A stretch of 52,839 nucleotides of DNA from Paractinoplanes ferrugineus (GTDB lineage Bacteria; Actinomycetota; Actinomycetes; Mycobacteriales; Micromonosporaceae), in contig NZ_BOMM01000048.1 in NCBI RefSeq assembly GCF_016862195.1, positions 1 through 52,839 of the forward strand, in the 5' to 3' direction. The translations under genes and the position numbers were made by a program. Shown here piece after piece: positions 8,537 through 16,818 of this stretch. Under the pieces are notes generated by a model. It was not told the DNA's origin and made no database searches. It worked only from the letters and a program-made list of their open reading frames with translations. The stretch's first letter is position 1, and each line of letters opens with the position of its first letter.

Positions 8537-10195
8537 ATGGGCCATCCCGCCATCCTGACCGTCGACGACGACCCATCCGTGTCCCGGGCGATCGCCCGCG
8601 ACCTGCGCCGTAAGTACGGCGAGAACTACCGCATCGTGCGTGCCTCCTCGGCGAGCGAGGCCCTCGACGCGCTCAAGGAGCTCAAGCTGCGCGGCGGCCG
8701 GGTCGCCGTGATCCTCGCCGACTACCGGATGCCGCAGATGAACGGCATCGAGTTCCTCGAACAGGCGATGGACCTGTTCCCCAATGCCCGCCGGGCGCTG
8801 CTGACCGCCTATGCCGACACCGATGCCGCGATCTCGGCGATCAACGTCGTCGACGTCGACCACTACCTGCTCAAGCCGTGGGACCCGCCCGAGGAGAAGC
8901 TCTACCCGGTGCTCGACGCCCTGCTCGACGCGTGGCAGGCCACCGGTGACCGCGAGGTGGCGGACATCCGGGTCGTCGGCCACCGCTGGTCCGAGCCGTC
9001 CTTCCAGATCCGCGACTTCCTGGCCCGCAACCTGGTGCCCTACCGCTGGTTCGCGGCCGACGAACCGGAAGGCCGCCGGCTGCTCGAGGCGGCCGACGCG
9101 GGCCCCGAAGCCATCCCGCTGGTGGTGACCGCCGACGGCCGCGCGATGGCCCAGCCCACCAATGCCGAGGTCGCCGAGGCGGCCGGGCTGTCCACCACCC
9201 CGGGGCGCGACTTCTACGACCTGGTGATCGTGGGTGGTGGGCCGGCCGGGCTCGGCGCGGCCGTCTACGGTGCCTCCGAGGGCCTCAAGACGCTGCTGGT
9301 CGAACGGCAGGCGATGGGTGGGCAGGCCGGCCAGAGCTCGCGCATCGAGAACTACCTCGGCTTCCCCGACGGCATCTCGGGGGCGCAGCTCACCGACCGG
9401 GCGCGGCGGCAGGCCGGCAAGTTCGAGGCCGAGGTGCTCAACACCCGCGAAGTCACCGGCCTGCGGCTGGACGGCTCGGCCCGCACGCTCACCTTCGCCG
9501 ACGGCGGCGAGATCTCGGCCCACTCGATAGTGCTGGCCACCGGCGTCGCCTACCGTCCGCTGGTCGCCGACGGCGTGGCCCGGCTCACCGGTTCCGGCGT
9601 CTACTACGGCTCGGCCTCGACCGAGGGTCCGGCCTGCGCCGGTGCCGAGGTCTACATCGTCGGCGGGGCCAACTCGGCCGGCCAGGCCGCGCTGTTCTTC
9701 GCCCGCTACGCCAAGAAGGTCACCCTGCTGGTCCGCGGCGCCTCGCTCGAGGCCTCGATGTCCTATTACCTGATCCAGCAGCTCGGCCGGATCGACAACA
9801 TCGAGGTGCGCACCGGCTGCGAGGTGATCGCCGCCCACGGCGAGGGTCACCTCCAGGCGATCACCATCTGCCAGAGCCCGGACCGCCAGGAAGTCACCGT
9901 CGAGTGCGGCGCGCTGTTCGTCTTCATCGGCGCCGAGCCGCGCACCGACTGGCTCGGCGGGACGGTCGCCCGCGACGAACGTGGCTTCGTCTTCACCGGG
10001 CCCGACCTGCTGGCAAACGGATCCCGTCCGAAGGGATGGGATCGGGACCGCGATCCGTTCTACCTGGAGTGCAGTGTTCCCGGCATCTTCGCCGCCGGCG
10101 ACGTCCGGGCCAACTCGGTCAAACGGGTGGCCTCGGCGGTCGGCGAGGGCGCGATGGCCGTCACGCTGGTGCACCGTTACCTGGAGGGGCAGTGA
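8537..10195 (+). CDS. Response regulator fused to thioredoxin-reductase-like flavoprotein
   Basis: The 552-residue protein has a receiver domain (about 5-125; phospho-acceptor D62 in ADYRMP, K113 in LLKPW), a thioredoxin/glutaredoxin-like fold segment (about 145-215), and an FAD/NAD(P)H reductase module (about 225-545) with GGGPAGLG near 232, the NAD(P)-binding GGANSAGQAA near 375, and GIFAAGDVR near the C-terminus. The redox CxxC of thioredoxin reductases is absent: the position near 355 reads YYGSA. The electron acceptor is therefore not a classical thioredoxin through that pair. ATG 8522 is an alternative start overlapping the NAD kinase stop; ATG 8537 (MGHPA) gives the usual receiver start. 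The kinase gene begins 2 nt after the stop. Confidence 0.85.
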   Translation: MGHPAILTVDDDPSVSRAIARDLRRKYGENYRIVRASSASEALDALKELKLRGGRVAVILADYRMPQMNGIEFLEQAMDLFPNARRALLTAYADTDAAISAINVVDVDHYLLKPWDPPEEKLYPVLDALLDAWQATGDREVADIRVVGHRWSEPSFQIRDFLARNLVPYRWFAADEPEGRRLLEAADAGPEAIPLVVTADGRAMAQPTNAEVAEAAGLSTTPGRDFYDLVIVGGGPAGLGAAVYGASEGLKTLLVERQAMGGQAGQSSRIENYLGFPDGISGAQLTDRARRQAGKFEAEVLNTREVTGLRLDGSARTLTFADGGEISAHSIVLATGVAYRPLVADGVARLTGSGVYYGSASTEGPACAGAEVYIVGGANSAGQAALFFARYAKKVTLLVRGASLEASMSYYLIQQLGRIDNIEVRTGCEVIAAHGEGHLQAITICQSPDRQEVTVECGALFVFIGAEPRTDWLGGTVARDERGFVFTGPDLLANGSRPKGWDRDRDPFYLECSVPGIFAAGDVRANSVKRVASAVGEGAMAVTLVHRYLEGQ

Positions 10196-10196
10196 G

Positions 10197-11657
10197 ATGA
10201 GTGACACCCCGGTATTGGCCCCGTGCGAACCCGGCCTGCTTACGCCTGACGACCTGCGCACCCTGTTCCTGTTCGAGAAGCTGACCGACGAGCAGCTCCG
10301 CTGGATCTCCGACCACGGCTGCACCATGCACATGCCCGCGGGCGGCGTGGTGATCCGTGAGGGCGACCCGGCCACCCAGTTCTTCGTGCTGCTCAGCGGC
10401 ACCATCGCGCTGTCCCGCCGGGTCGGCCAGGACGAGGTGCAGACCAACCGCACCGAGCAGCGTGGCGTCTACATGGGTGCCACCCAGTCCTACCTGCGCG
10501 ACGACGGCGTGCCTCGCACCTACATGGGCGGGATGCGGGCGCTCGACGACTGCGACTTCTTCGTGATGAGCGCGGACGACTTCGGGCACATGATGCGCGA
10601 GTGGTTCCCGATGGCGATCCACCTGCTCGAAGGCCTGGTCATGGGGATGCGCACCTCGGCCGCCGCGATCAGCGAGCGGCAGCGCCTGCAGGCCCTCGGC
10701 GCGTTGTCGGCCGGCCTCATGCACGAGCTCAACAACCCGGCCGCGGCCGCCTCCCGGGCCACCGGGGCGCTCCGCCAGCGGGTCGCCGGCATGCGGCACA
10801 AGCTCGGCATGCTGGCCGCCGGCAAGGTGCCCGCCGACCGGCTCGACGCGCTCGTCGAGTTGCAGGAGGAGGTCATCGAGCGGGCCGCCAAGGCGCCCAC
10901 GCTGACCGCCATGCAGGCCTCCGACCGCGAGGACGAACTCGGCGACTGGATGGACGAGCACCGGGTCACCGGCGGCTGGGACCTCGCCCCGGTCTTCGCC
11001 CAGGCCGGCATCGACGTCGACTGCCTCGACGACATCGTGGTCAAGGTGGGCTCGCCCGATCTGCTCGACCAGGCCATCCACTGGCTCGGCTACGCCCTTG
11101 AGACCGAGCAGCTGATGACCGACATCGAGGACGCCACCGGCCGGGTGTCGTCGCTGGTCAACGCGGCCAAGCAGTACTCACAGATGGACCGGGCCGCGCA
11201 CCAGTGGATCGACGTGCACGGCGGCCTCAAGTCGACGCTCGTCATGCTCACCCACAAGATCGGCAACGGGATCGACGTGGTCAAGGACTTCGACCGCTCG
11301 CTGCCGCAGATCCCGGCCCACCCGGCCGAGCTCAACCAGGTGTGGACCAACCTGATCGACAACGCGGTGCAGGCCATGAACGGGGTCGGCACGCTGACGC
11401 TCAAGACGTACCGGGAGGACGACCATGTGGTCGTCTCCATCGGCGACACCGGACCGGGCGTGCCCGAGCAGCTCAAGAAGCGGGTCTTCGAGCCGTTCTT
11501 CACCACCAAGCCGGTCGGTGAGGGCACCGGGCTGGGGCTCGACATCTCCTACCGGATCGTGGTCAACGGGCACGGTGGCGACATCGTGCTCGACTCCAAG
11601 CCGGGGGACACCCGGTTCATGGTGCGGCTGCCGCTCACCGAGCCGTCCTCGGCCTGA
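10197..11657 (+). CDS. Sensor histidine kinase with N-terminal cyclic-nucleotide-binding-like domain
   Basis: The 486-residue protein has no membrane segment. Residues about 20-140 resemble a CRP-type cNMP-binding beta-barrel (FEKLTDEQL, GGVVIREGDPATQFFVLLSGTI). The kinase core follows with H176 in LMHELNNPAAA (H box), NLIDNAVQAM (N box), DTGPGVP (G1) and FEPFFTTKPVGEGTGLGL (F/G2). It should autophosphorylate and signal to the receiver domain of the gene 2 nt upstream. The start has a GGAGGGG site near 10183-10189. Whether cyclic nucleotides or another ligand binds is unknown. It is the last gene of the operon. Confidence 0.88.
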   Translation: MSDTPVLAPCEPGLLTPDDLRTLFLFEKLTDEQLRWISDHGCTMHMPAGGVVIREGDPATQFFVLLSGTIALSRRVGQDEVQTNRTEQRGVYMGATQSYLRDDGVPRTYMGGMRALDDCDFFVMSADDFGHMMREWFPMAIHLLEGLVMGMRTSAAAISERQRLQALGALSAGLMHELNNPAAAASRATGALRQRVAGMRHKLGMLAAGKVPADRLDALVELQEEVIERAAKAPTLTAMQASDREDELGDWMDEHRVTGGWDLAPVFAQAGIDVDCLDDIVVKVGSPDLLDQAIHWLGYALETEQLMTDIEDATGRVSSLVNAAKQYSQMDRAAHQWIDVHGGLKSTLVMLTHKIGNGIDVVKDFDRSLPQIPAHPAELNQVWTNLIDNAVQAMNGVGTLTLKTYREDDHVVVSIGDTGPGVPEQLKKRVFEPFFTTKPVGEGTGLGLDISYRIVVNGHGGDIVLDSKPGDTRFMVRLPLTEPSSA

Positions 11658-11684
11658 CGCCGGCCCCGCCCGGGGCGGTCCCGG

Positions 11685-12497
11685 TCAGGGACCGACCCGG
11701 GCCAGCAGGCCGTTGCACGCCACCTGCTCGACCGGGGGGCGTGGCTGCGGTGCGTCCTGCGGCCACCACTGCGACACCGACTGCACGCCCGGCTCGACCA
11801 GGGTCAGCCGCGGATGGTCGAACAGGGCGGCCAGCTCGGTGCCGGAACGGGCGGCGGTCTGCCGTTCGGCCGTCGCGCGGACGGCGGCGAACTGCTCCGC
11901 GCTCATGTATTCCAGGGTGACGTGGGTGGCGGCGACGTAGCTGCCCTCGGGCAGGGCGTCGATCAGCGTGGCGAGCAGCCGCTGGGGATCGTCGTCGTCG
12001 CGGATGAAGTGCAGCACGGCGATGAGCAGCAACGCGACCGGCCGGTCGAGGTCGAGCACCTCGGTCAGCTGCGGGTCCTCGAGGATCGTCCGGGGCTCGC
12101 GCAGGTCGGCCTCGAGATAGGCGGTGCGGCCCCGCGGGTCACCGGTCAGCAGGGCCCGGGCGTGCACCAGCACCAGCGGATCGTTGTCGACATAGACGAT
12201 GCGCGAGCCGGGGTCGACCTCCTGGGCGATCTGGTGCGTGTTGGGGGAGGTCGGGATGCCGGTGCCGACGTCGAGGAACTGGCGGATGCCCTGCTCGGCC
12301 AGGAAACGGACGGCCCGGTGCAGGAACCAGCGGTTTTCCTGGGCGGTGAGCCGGATCGTCGGCATCTGCTCCTCGATGCGGTGGGCCGACTCCCGATCCG
12401 CCTCGAAGTTGTCCTTGCCGCCGAGCAGGTAGTCGTAGCGGCGAGCCGGATGGGCGACGGAGGTGTCGATCGGACCGGACTCCTGGTGACTGCTCAT
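11685..12497 (-). CDS. SAM-dependent methyltransferase, DUF574 type
   Basis: The 270-residue product has the actinobacterial DUF574/Methyltransf_19 hallmarks: an N-terminal VAHPARRYDYLLGGKDNFEAD segment (motif DYLLGGKDNF), and a SAM-binding FLDVGTGIPTS region near residue 80. The family is widespread in actinomycetes and of unknown substrate. A GGAGGG ribosome binding site precedes the ATG at 12497. It is convergent with the kinase operon and lies 48 nt downstream of the SDR gene on the same strand. Confidence 0.85.
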   Translation of the reverse strand: MSSHQESGPIDTSVAHPARRYDYLLGGKDNFEADRESAHRIEEQMPTIRLTAQENRWFLHRAVRFLAEQGIRQFLDVGTGIPTSPNTHQIAQEVDPGSRIVYVDNDPLVLVHARALLTGDPRGRTAYLEADLREPRTILEDPQLTEVLDLDRPVALLLIAVLHFIRDDDDPQRLLATLIDALPEGSYVAATHVTLEYMSAEQFAAVRATAERQTAARSGTELAALFDHPRLTLVEPGVQSVSQWWPQDAPQPRPPVEQVACNGLLARVGP

Positions 12498-12545
12498 CGA
12501 CCCTCCACTGTGCTCAGCCGTGGATCAACATCGTAGTACCCCGGC

Positions 12546-13286
12546 TCAGCCCTGCCGGGTGGGCCGGATGGTCAGGTCGCCGATCTCGACGTCGTCGGGC
12601 TGGTCGATGGCGAAGGCGATGGCCCGGGCCACCGCCACCGGGTCGATGCCGAGCTCGGCCATGCTGCGCCGGACCTCCTCGCGTACGGCCGGGTCGTCGA
12701 CGGCGGTGTCGATGAGCTCGGTACGCACATAGCCGGGGGAGATCGACGTGGTGCGCAGGACGCCGTCGGTGTTCTCCTGGCGCAGCGCCTCCAGGAAGGT
12801 GCGGACCGCGTTCTTGGTGCCGGCGTACACCGCCTGGGTGGGAACGATCTTCAACCCCGACGTCGACACGACCGTGACCAGGTGGCCGCGACCCTGCCGG
12901 TGGAACGTCGGCAGAGCCGCGGCGATCCCGTTCAGGATGCCCTTGACGTTGACGTCCACCATCGCCGACCAGCCCGCCACGTCGAGCTCGGCCATGAGGC
13001 CGATCCGGGTGATGCCGGCGTTGCCGACAAGCACGTCCAGCCGGCCGAAGCGCTCGACGGCGGTGTCGACGAGCGCCCTGAGATCGGCGGGCTCGGTCAC
13101 GTCGACCCGGATGGCGGCCGCGGTGCCGCCGTCCGCCGCGATCTCGGCGACCAGCTTGTCGAGTCGTTCGGTGCGCCGCGCGCCGAGCACGACGATCGCA
13201 CCGAGGGAAGCGAGGTGGCGAGCTGTCGCCTCGCCGATGCCACTGCTCGCGCCGGTGATGGCGACGACCTTGTGGGCGATGGGCAT
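12546..13286 (-). CDS. SDR family oxidoreductase
   Basis: The 246-residue classical short-chain dehydrogenase has TGASSGIG at residues 10-17 (cofactor binding), NAGI near 90, a catalytic Ser near 140 (VVSTSG) and YAGTK (Y-x3-K) near 154. The substrate is unknown. The length is typical. The ATG at 13286 has an AGGAGG site 5-6 nt upstream. It is divergently transcribed from the TetR gene at 13343, with two inverted repeats between them, so TetR control of this SDR is likely. Confidence 0.9.
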   Translation of the reverse strand: MPIAHKVVAITGASSGIGEATARHLASLGAIVVLGARRTERLDKLVAEIAADGGTAAAIRVDVTEPADLRALVDTAVERFGRLDVLVGNAGITRIGLMAELDVAGWSAMVDVNVKGILNGIAAALPTFHRQGRGHLVTVVSTSGLKIVPTQAVYAGTKNAVRTFLEALRQENTDGVLRTTSISPGYVRTELIDTAVDDPAVREEVRRSMAELGIDPVAVARAIAFAIDQPDDVEIGDLTIRPTRQG

Positions 13287-13303
13287 AGCGGTCCTCCTAG
13301 AGT

Positions 13304-13350
13304 GGACACATGTCCGGTTACCCCGACAAGCATAGCGGACACATGTCCGC
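13304..13350. promoter_or_regulatory. Twin TetR-type operators in the SDR/TetR divergent region
   Basis: Two inverted repeats of the form GGACA-CA-TGTCC lie 33 bp apart: 13304-13315 (5-nt arms) and 13335-13350 (GCGGACA-CA-TGTCCGC, 7-nt arms). The second is the stronger. Both candidate TetR start codons (13310, 13343) fall inside a repeat, so binding would block both the promoter region and translation start of tetR. Confidence 0.6.
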
Positions 13351-13891
13351 TTATCCGCCCCGGCGAGCTGACGCCCAACTGAACCGGGATCGGATCGTCC
13401 AGAAGGCCCGCGAGATGGTGCGTGAACCGGGCGAGCTCAAGCTCAACGCGGTCGCCAAGGCGTGCGGCATCGGCCAAGGCACTCTCTACCGGCACTTCCC
13501 GACCCGGGAGGACCTGCTGGCCGAGGTCTACCGCCACGAGGTCGACGAACTGGTCGCCGCCGCCCCGCTGCTCCTGGCGCGACACCAGCCGGTGGAGGCG
13601 CTCGCGGCCTGGTTCGACCGGGTGGCCGCCTACGCCCGGGTGAAACGCGACGTGTTCGCGGCCGTCGAGGCGGGCACCTGGCGTGACCTGGCCGCGCACA
13701 GCCTCGGCCCGATCGGCGAGGCGGTCGAACTGCTGCTGAGCGCCGGGCGTGCGGCCGGCCGCATCCGCCCCGACGCCGAGGCCCGCGACGTCATCGTGCT
13801 GATCAGCTGGCTGTCCCGGCTCGACGACGCCGAGCTGGACGCCCGCGGGGCACGGCTGCTCGCCATCCTCGTCGACGGCCTTCGCGCATGA
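13343..13891 (+). CDS. TetR/AcrR family transcriptional regulator
   Basis: The product (182 residues from ATG 13343) has an N-terminal TetR HTH: NRDRIVQKAREMV then AVAKACGIGQGTLYRHFPTREDLLAEVY. The C-terminal ligand domain is alpha-helical and unassigned. ATG 13310 would add 11 residues, but family members usually start a few residues before the RADAQxNRDRI stretch, favouring 13343. It likely represses itself and the divergent SDR gene through the twin inverted repeats. A strong hairpin follows the gene. Confidence 0.88.
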   Translation: MSAYPPRRADAQLNRDRIVQKAREMVREPGELKLNAVAKACGIGQGTLYRHFPTREDLLAEVYRHEVDELVAAAPLLLARHQPVEALAAWFDRVAAYARVKRDVFAAVEAGTWRDLAAHSLGPIGEAVELLLSAGRAAGRIRPDAEARDVIVLISWLSRLDDAELDARGARLLAILVDGLRA

Positions 13892-13927
13892 CGACGGCGG
13901 GCGTCGACAGCCTTCGCGCACGGAAAA

Positions 13928-13959
13928 GGCGGGCACGCGGCCGGGGCCGCGTACCCGCC
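13928..13959. terminator. Bidirectional terminator
   Basis: A 15-bp stem (GGCGGGCACGCGGCC at 13928-13942 with 13945-13959, one mismatch) lies between the convergent tetR and DinB genes. An AAAA run precedes it, so on the minus strand it is followed by TTTT, a classical intrinsic terminator for the DinB gene. Confidence 0.7.
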
Positions 13960-13971
13960 TGATCAACGCAC

Positions 13972-14472
13972 TCAGAGCAGGCCGCGGATGTAGGCCGCCT
14001 GGCCCGCGTGCTGCGCGTCGTCGTCGTAGACGCTGATCAGCCGGACCCCCAGGGTGACCGGCGGATCCCAGGCCTTGTCGACGACCCGGTCCAGGTCGGC
14101 GTCGGTGAGGCCGCTGATGAACTCCATCGTGCGGTCGTGCACCGAGCGGTAGTAGTCCTCCAGCACCTGGGCGCTCTCCGGGAGCACCGCCGCCACCTCC
14201 TCGGCCGAGTGACCGTAACCGGTGTCCGAGTCGTCGGCGGGCAGACCGAAGCGCTGCGCCCAGCCCCCGGTCGGATAGATCTGGCCGGTGCCGATCAGAT
14301 CGGCCACGTGGTCGTCCTGCACCCGGGTCGCGTGCCAGATGAGCCACGCGATCGTGTTGGCGCCGGGAGCCGGAGCCCACCGCAGCTGATCGGCTGTCAG
14401 GCCGTGCACGGCGGTGTGAACCAGCTCGGGCAGGCGCCCGAAGGCGTCGGCCAGAATGTCCTTGGCGTCCAT
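13972..14472 (-). CDS. DinB/DUF664-family protein
   Basis: The 166-residue helical-bundle protein has the DinB-superfamily pattern: WLIWHATRVQDDHV near residue 43 and HAGQAAY near 155, supplying the metal-binding histidines. Actinobacterial members include mycothiol-dependent enzymes, but the substrate of this one is not evident. The start ATG at 14472 is 3 nt downstream of the preceding stop codon (14476), so it may be co-transcribed with the membrane protein and MFS genes upstream. Confidence 0.78.
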   Translation of the reverse strand: MDAKDILADAFGRLPELVHTAVHGLTADQLRWAPAPGANTIAWLIWHATRVQDDHVADLIGTGQIYPTGGWAQRFGLPADDSDTGYGHSAEEVAAVLPESAQVLEDYYRSVHDRTMEFISGLTDADLDRVVDKAWDPPVTLGVRLISVYDDDAQHAGQAAYIRGLL

Positions 14473-14475
14473 TCC

Positions 14476-15243
14476 CTACTCCGTCCCACTCGGGTTCTGC
14501 GTGTCCGCGCGCTGCGTGTCCGATTTCCCGGTACCCGCGGAGTCGCCGGTGCCGGTGCCGGACTTGGTGTCGCCGGCCGTGCCGTCGCCGGTTCCGGTGT
14601 CACTCGGCGCGGAGTCGGTGCCGGTCTGACCGCCGTCGCCGGTGGGGGACTGGGTGATCGGCAGGTCACCGGTCGGTGTGCTGCTCGGCTGATCGGGGTT
14701 GGGGGTGGTCGCGTTGTCGGTAGGCGCCGTCGACCCGGAGGGCGCCGGCGTCGGGTTCGTCGCCGGTTCCTTCGCTCCGCCGCTCTTGTCGGTGAACAAG
14801 CTGGTCAACGTGGCCCGGTCGCCGTTGCCGCCGCGGGTCGCGTCGGCGATCGACCGGCCCGCCACCAGCTCGGCGGCCGTCAGTGCCCCCATGGCCAGGA
14901 CGAACAGTGCCCCGGCCACCATCGCGACCCGCTTCCAGCGGATCCGGCTAGGCGTGGACGGCTGCGACGGCTTCTCCTCCACCGCCGCCTCGACGGGCGG
15001 TGTGCCCACGGCTGCCGGCGCGAGGAACGTGCCCTCGATCTTCTTGCGGCCACGGTCGATCGAACGGTGGTAGATCTCCGTTCCCACCGAGCCGATCAGA
15101 CTTGCCACCGCTGCGCCCGCGAGCGTGCCCGCCACGCCCAGGAACGACCCGATGACGGCCGCCGACACCGCTGCCAGCACACCGGCAATGGTCTTCGGGA
15201 TGTCGATGCCGGACCAGATCCGGTCCGGTGCGTGCTCGGTCAT
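14476..15243 (-). CDS. Membrane protein with Ser/Thr/Pro/Gly-rich tail
   Basis: The 255-residue protein of unknown function has two or so hydrophobic segments near residues 15-55 (IAGVLAAVSAAVIGSFLGVAG then a second stretch), a cytoplasmic basic/acidic stretch, a third membrane segment near 105-125 (VAMVAGALFVLAMGAL) and a long low-complexity tail (about 150-255) rich in T, G, S, P and D. The tail is probably extracytoplasmic. Its start overlaps the MFS stop by 4 nt (ATGA), so the two are translationally coupled. Confidence 0.65.
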   Translation of the reverse strand: MTEHAPDRIWSGIDIPKTIAGVLAAVSAAVIGSFLGVAGTLAGAAVASLIGSVGTEIYHRSIDRGRKKIEGTFLAPAAVGTPPVEAAVEEKPSQPSTPSRIRWKRVAMVAGALFVLAMGALTAAELVAGRSIADATRGGNGDRATLTSLFTDKSGGAKEPATNPTPAPSGSTAPTDNATTPNPDQPSSTPTGDLPITQSPTGDGGQTGTDSAPSDTGTGDGTAGDTKSGTGTGDSAGTGKSDTQRADTQNPSGTE

Positions 15244-16619
15244 GTCCTCCTCTGTCCTGTGGCCTCTACTCGGTTCTCCTCGACAAGGCTCCTAGCCTTT
15301 ACCGCACGGCTCTTCGCTAAACCCCGACGCTCCGCCAGCACCACCCGCAAGGGGCGGACCACCACCCCTTCGGACTCCAGATGGAGCCGGGCCAGCCTGC
15401 GGTTACGTACGATGCCGAGCACCCCGACGAAGATCACGAGATACTGGACGGACATCGCGATCTTGAAGTCGGTGATGTCGTAGTCGGCCCGCCCGCCGGT
15501 GCGCCAGTCGAGGATGAGCCCGATCAACTCGATGCTGACGAGCGAGGCGACGAAGCCGCCTACGTTGACGACGCCGGTCGCGGTGCCGAGCCGGTTGGCC
15601 GGATTGAACGTACGCGCGTAATCGAACCCGATCATCGAGCCCGGACCGCCGAGCCCGAGCGCCAGCACCAGAAGCACCAGCACCGGCATCGGCGCGTGAC
15701 CCGGCCAGGCCAGCACCAGGCCCCAGCCGATCGCGTTGATGGCGACGATGCCGAGCACGAGATAGGAGCGGCGCAGCGGGTAACGCTGCACGAGCATCCC
15801 GATGATCGGCCCGGCCGCCATGCCCACCAGCACGAACAGCGTGAGCAGGGCGCTCGCGGTCGGCCGGGCCAGGCCCTCGCCGGCGATCAGGAACGGGAAG
15901 CCCCACATCAGCGCGAACACCGTACCGGTGAACTGGGTGGTGAAATGGCTCCACAGCCCGAGCCGGGTGCCGGGGTGCCGCCACGCGCCGGCCAGATCGG
16001 TGCCGAGCTGGCGCACGGTGACCGGCGCGCCGCTGGAGATCTTGCGCGCCGGCGTGTCCCGCATCGCGGCGAACGCGACGATCGAGACGAAGACCCCGGC
16101 GCCGGCCGCGCCGAAGAACGCGGTGGTCCAGCCCGGACCGGCGAGCAACGCGGCGAGGGGTACGGCCGAGAGCACCTGCCCGGCCTGGCCGACGATCCCG
16201 GTCAACTGGGTCAGCACCGGCACCCGGCGGGCCGGGAACCAGCGCGGCACGAGGCGCAGCACACTGATGAACGTCATCGCGTCACCCGCGCCGACCAGGA
16301 TGCGAGCGATCACCGCGCCCTCGACGCCGTGCGTGGTCGCCATCAGCCCCTGCCCGGCCGCCATGATCAGACCACCGCTGACCACCAGCCGCAACGAGCC
16401 GAACCGGTCGAGCAACAGTCCGACCGGCACCTGAAGACCGGCATAGACCAGCAGCTGAAGTACGGCGAACGAGGCCAGCGCGCCCGCCCCGACGTGGAAC
16501 CGGTTCTGCGCGTCGAGCCCGGCCACGCCCAGCGACGTCCGGTGGAGCACGGCCACGACGTAGGCGGTGAGGCCCGCAGCCCACACCGCCCAGGCCCGCC
16601 AGCCGGGTCGCATGGACAT
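15240..16619 (-). CDS. MFS transporter
   Basis: The 459-residue protein has about 12 hydrophobic segments and two repeated halves, with the typical R/G-rich loop after helix 2 (LDRFGSLRLVV) near residue 70. It resembles general major facilitator permeases (YjjL/NNP-like in length), substrate unknown. ATG 16619 has a GGAAGG site 6 nt upstream; ATG 16613 is an alternative. It is the first gene of a small unit with the membrane protein (4-nt overlap) and probably the DinB gene. Confidence 0.82.
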   Translation of the reverse strand: MSMRPGWRAWAVWAAGLTAYVVAVLHRTSLGVAGLDAQNRFHVGAGALASFAVLQLLVYAGLQVPVGLLLDRFGSLRLVVSGGLIMAAGQGLMATTHGVEGAVIARILVGAGDAMTFISVLRLVPRWFPARRVPVLTQLTGIVGQAGQVLSAVPLAALLAGPGWTTAFFGAAGAGVFVSIVAFAAMRDTPARKISSGAPVTVRQLGTDLAGAWRHPGTRLGLWSHFTTQFTGTVFALMWGFPFLIAGEGLARPTASALLTLFVLVGMAAGPIIGMLVQRYPLRRSYLVLGIVAINAIGWGLVLAWPGHAPMPVLVLLVLALGLGGPGSMIGFDYARTFNPANRLGTATGVVNVGGFVASLVSIELIGLILDWRTGGRADYDITDFKIAMSVQYLVIFVGVLGIVRNRRLARLHLESEGVVVRPLRVVLAERRGLAKSRAVKARSLVEENRVEATGQRRT

Positions 16620-16783
16620 GTCCTACCTTCCGCTCGCTCCTCACCCACGTACGGAAGCAAGCCTTCTCTTCCCGGGGTGGCCGGAACAACGAAACGGGGC
16701 CAAGGCCACACGTGCCCCTGGTCACCCCCGATCGAGTGACCGCCCGGCCGGCGCCGGGCCGGGCCCCTGGACGCGGCTGCGGC

Positions 16784-16811
16784 TTGACATTCCCGGTGGA
16801 GGCCCCACGGT
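16784..16811 (+). promoter_or_regulatory. Predicted leaderless promoter of the phosphatase gene
   Basis: A consensus -35 TTGACA (16784-16789), a 16-nt spacer and a CACGGT -10 (16806-16811) end 7 nt before the ATG at 16819, the geometry expected for leaderless transcripts in actinomycetes. No ribosome binding site is well placed. Confidence 0.4.
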
Positions 16812-16818
16812 TACCGGC

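Noticed and set aside
8474..10453. A 659-codon minus-strand frame over the receiver-flavoprotein gene
   Set aside because: It is the mirror frame of a gene with clear motifs; no domain seen.
11658..11684. A GC-rich hairpin after the kinase gene as a terminator
   Set aside because: The arms (CCGCCC/GGGCGG) leave a loop of only one base, so a stable hairpin is doubtful.
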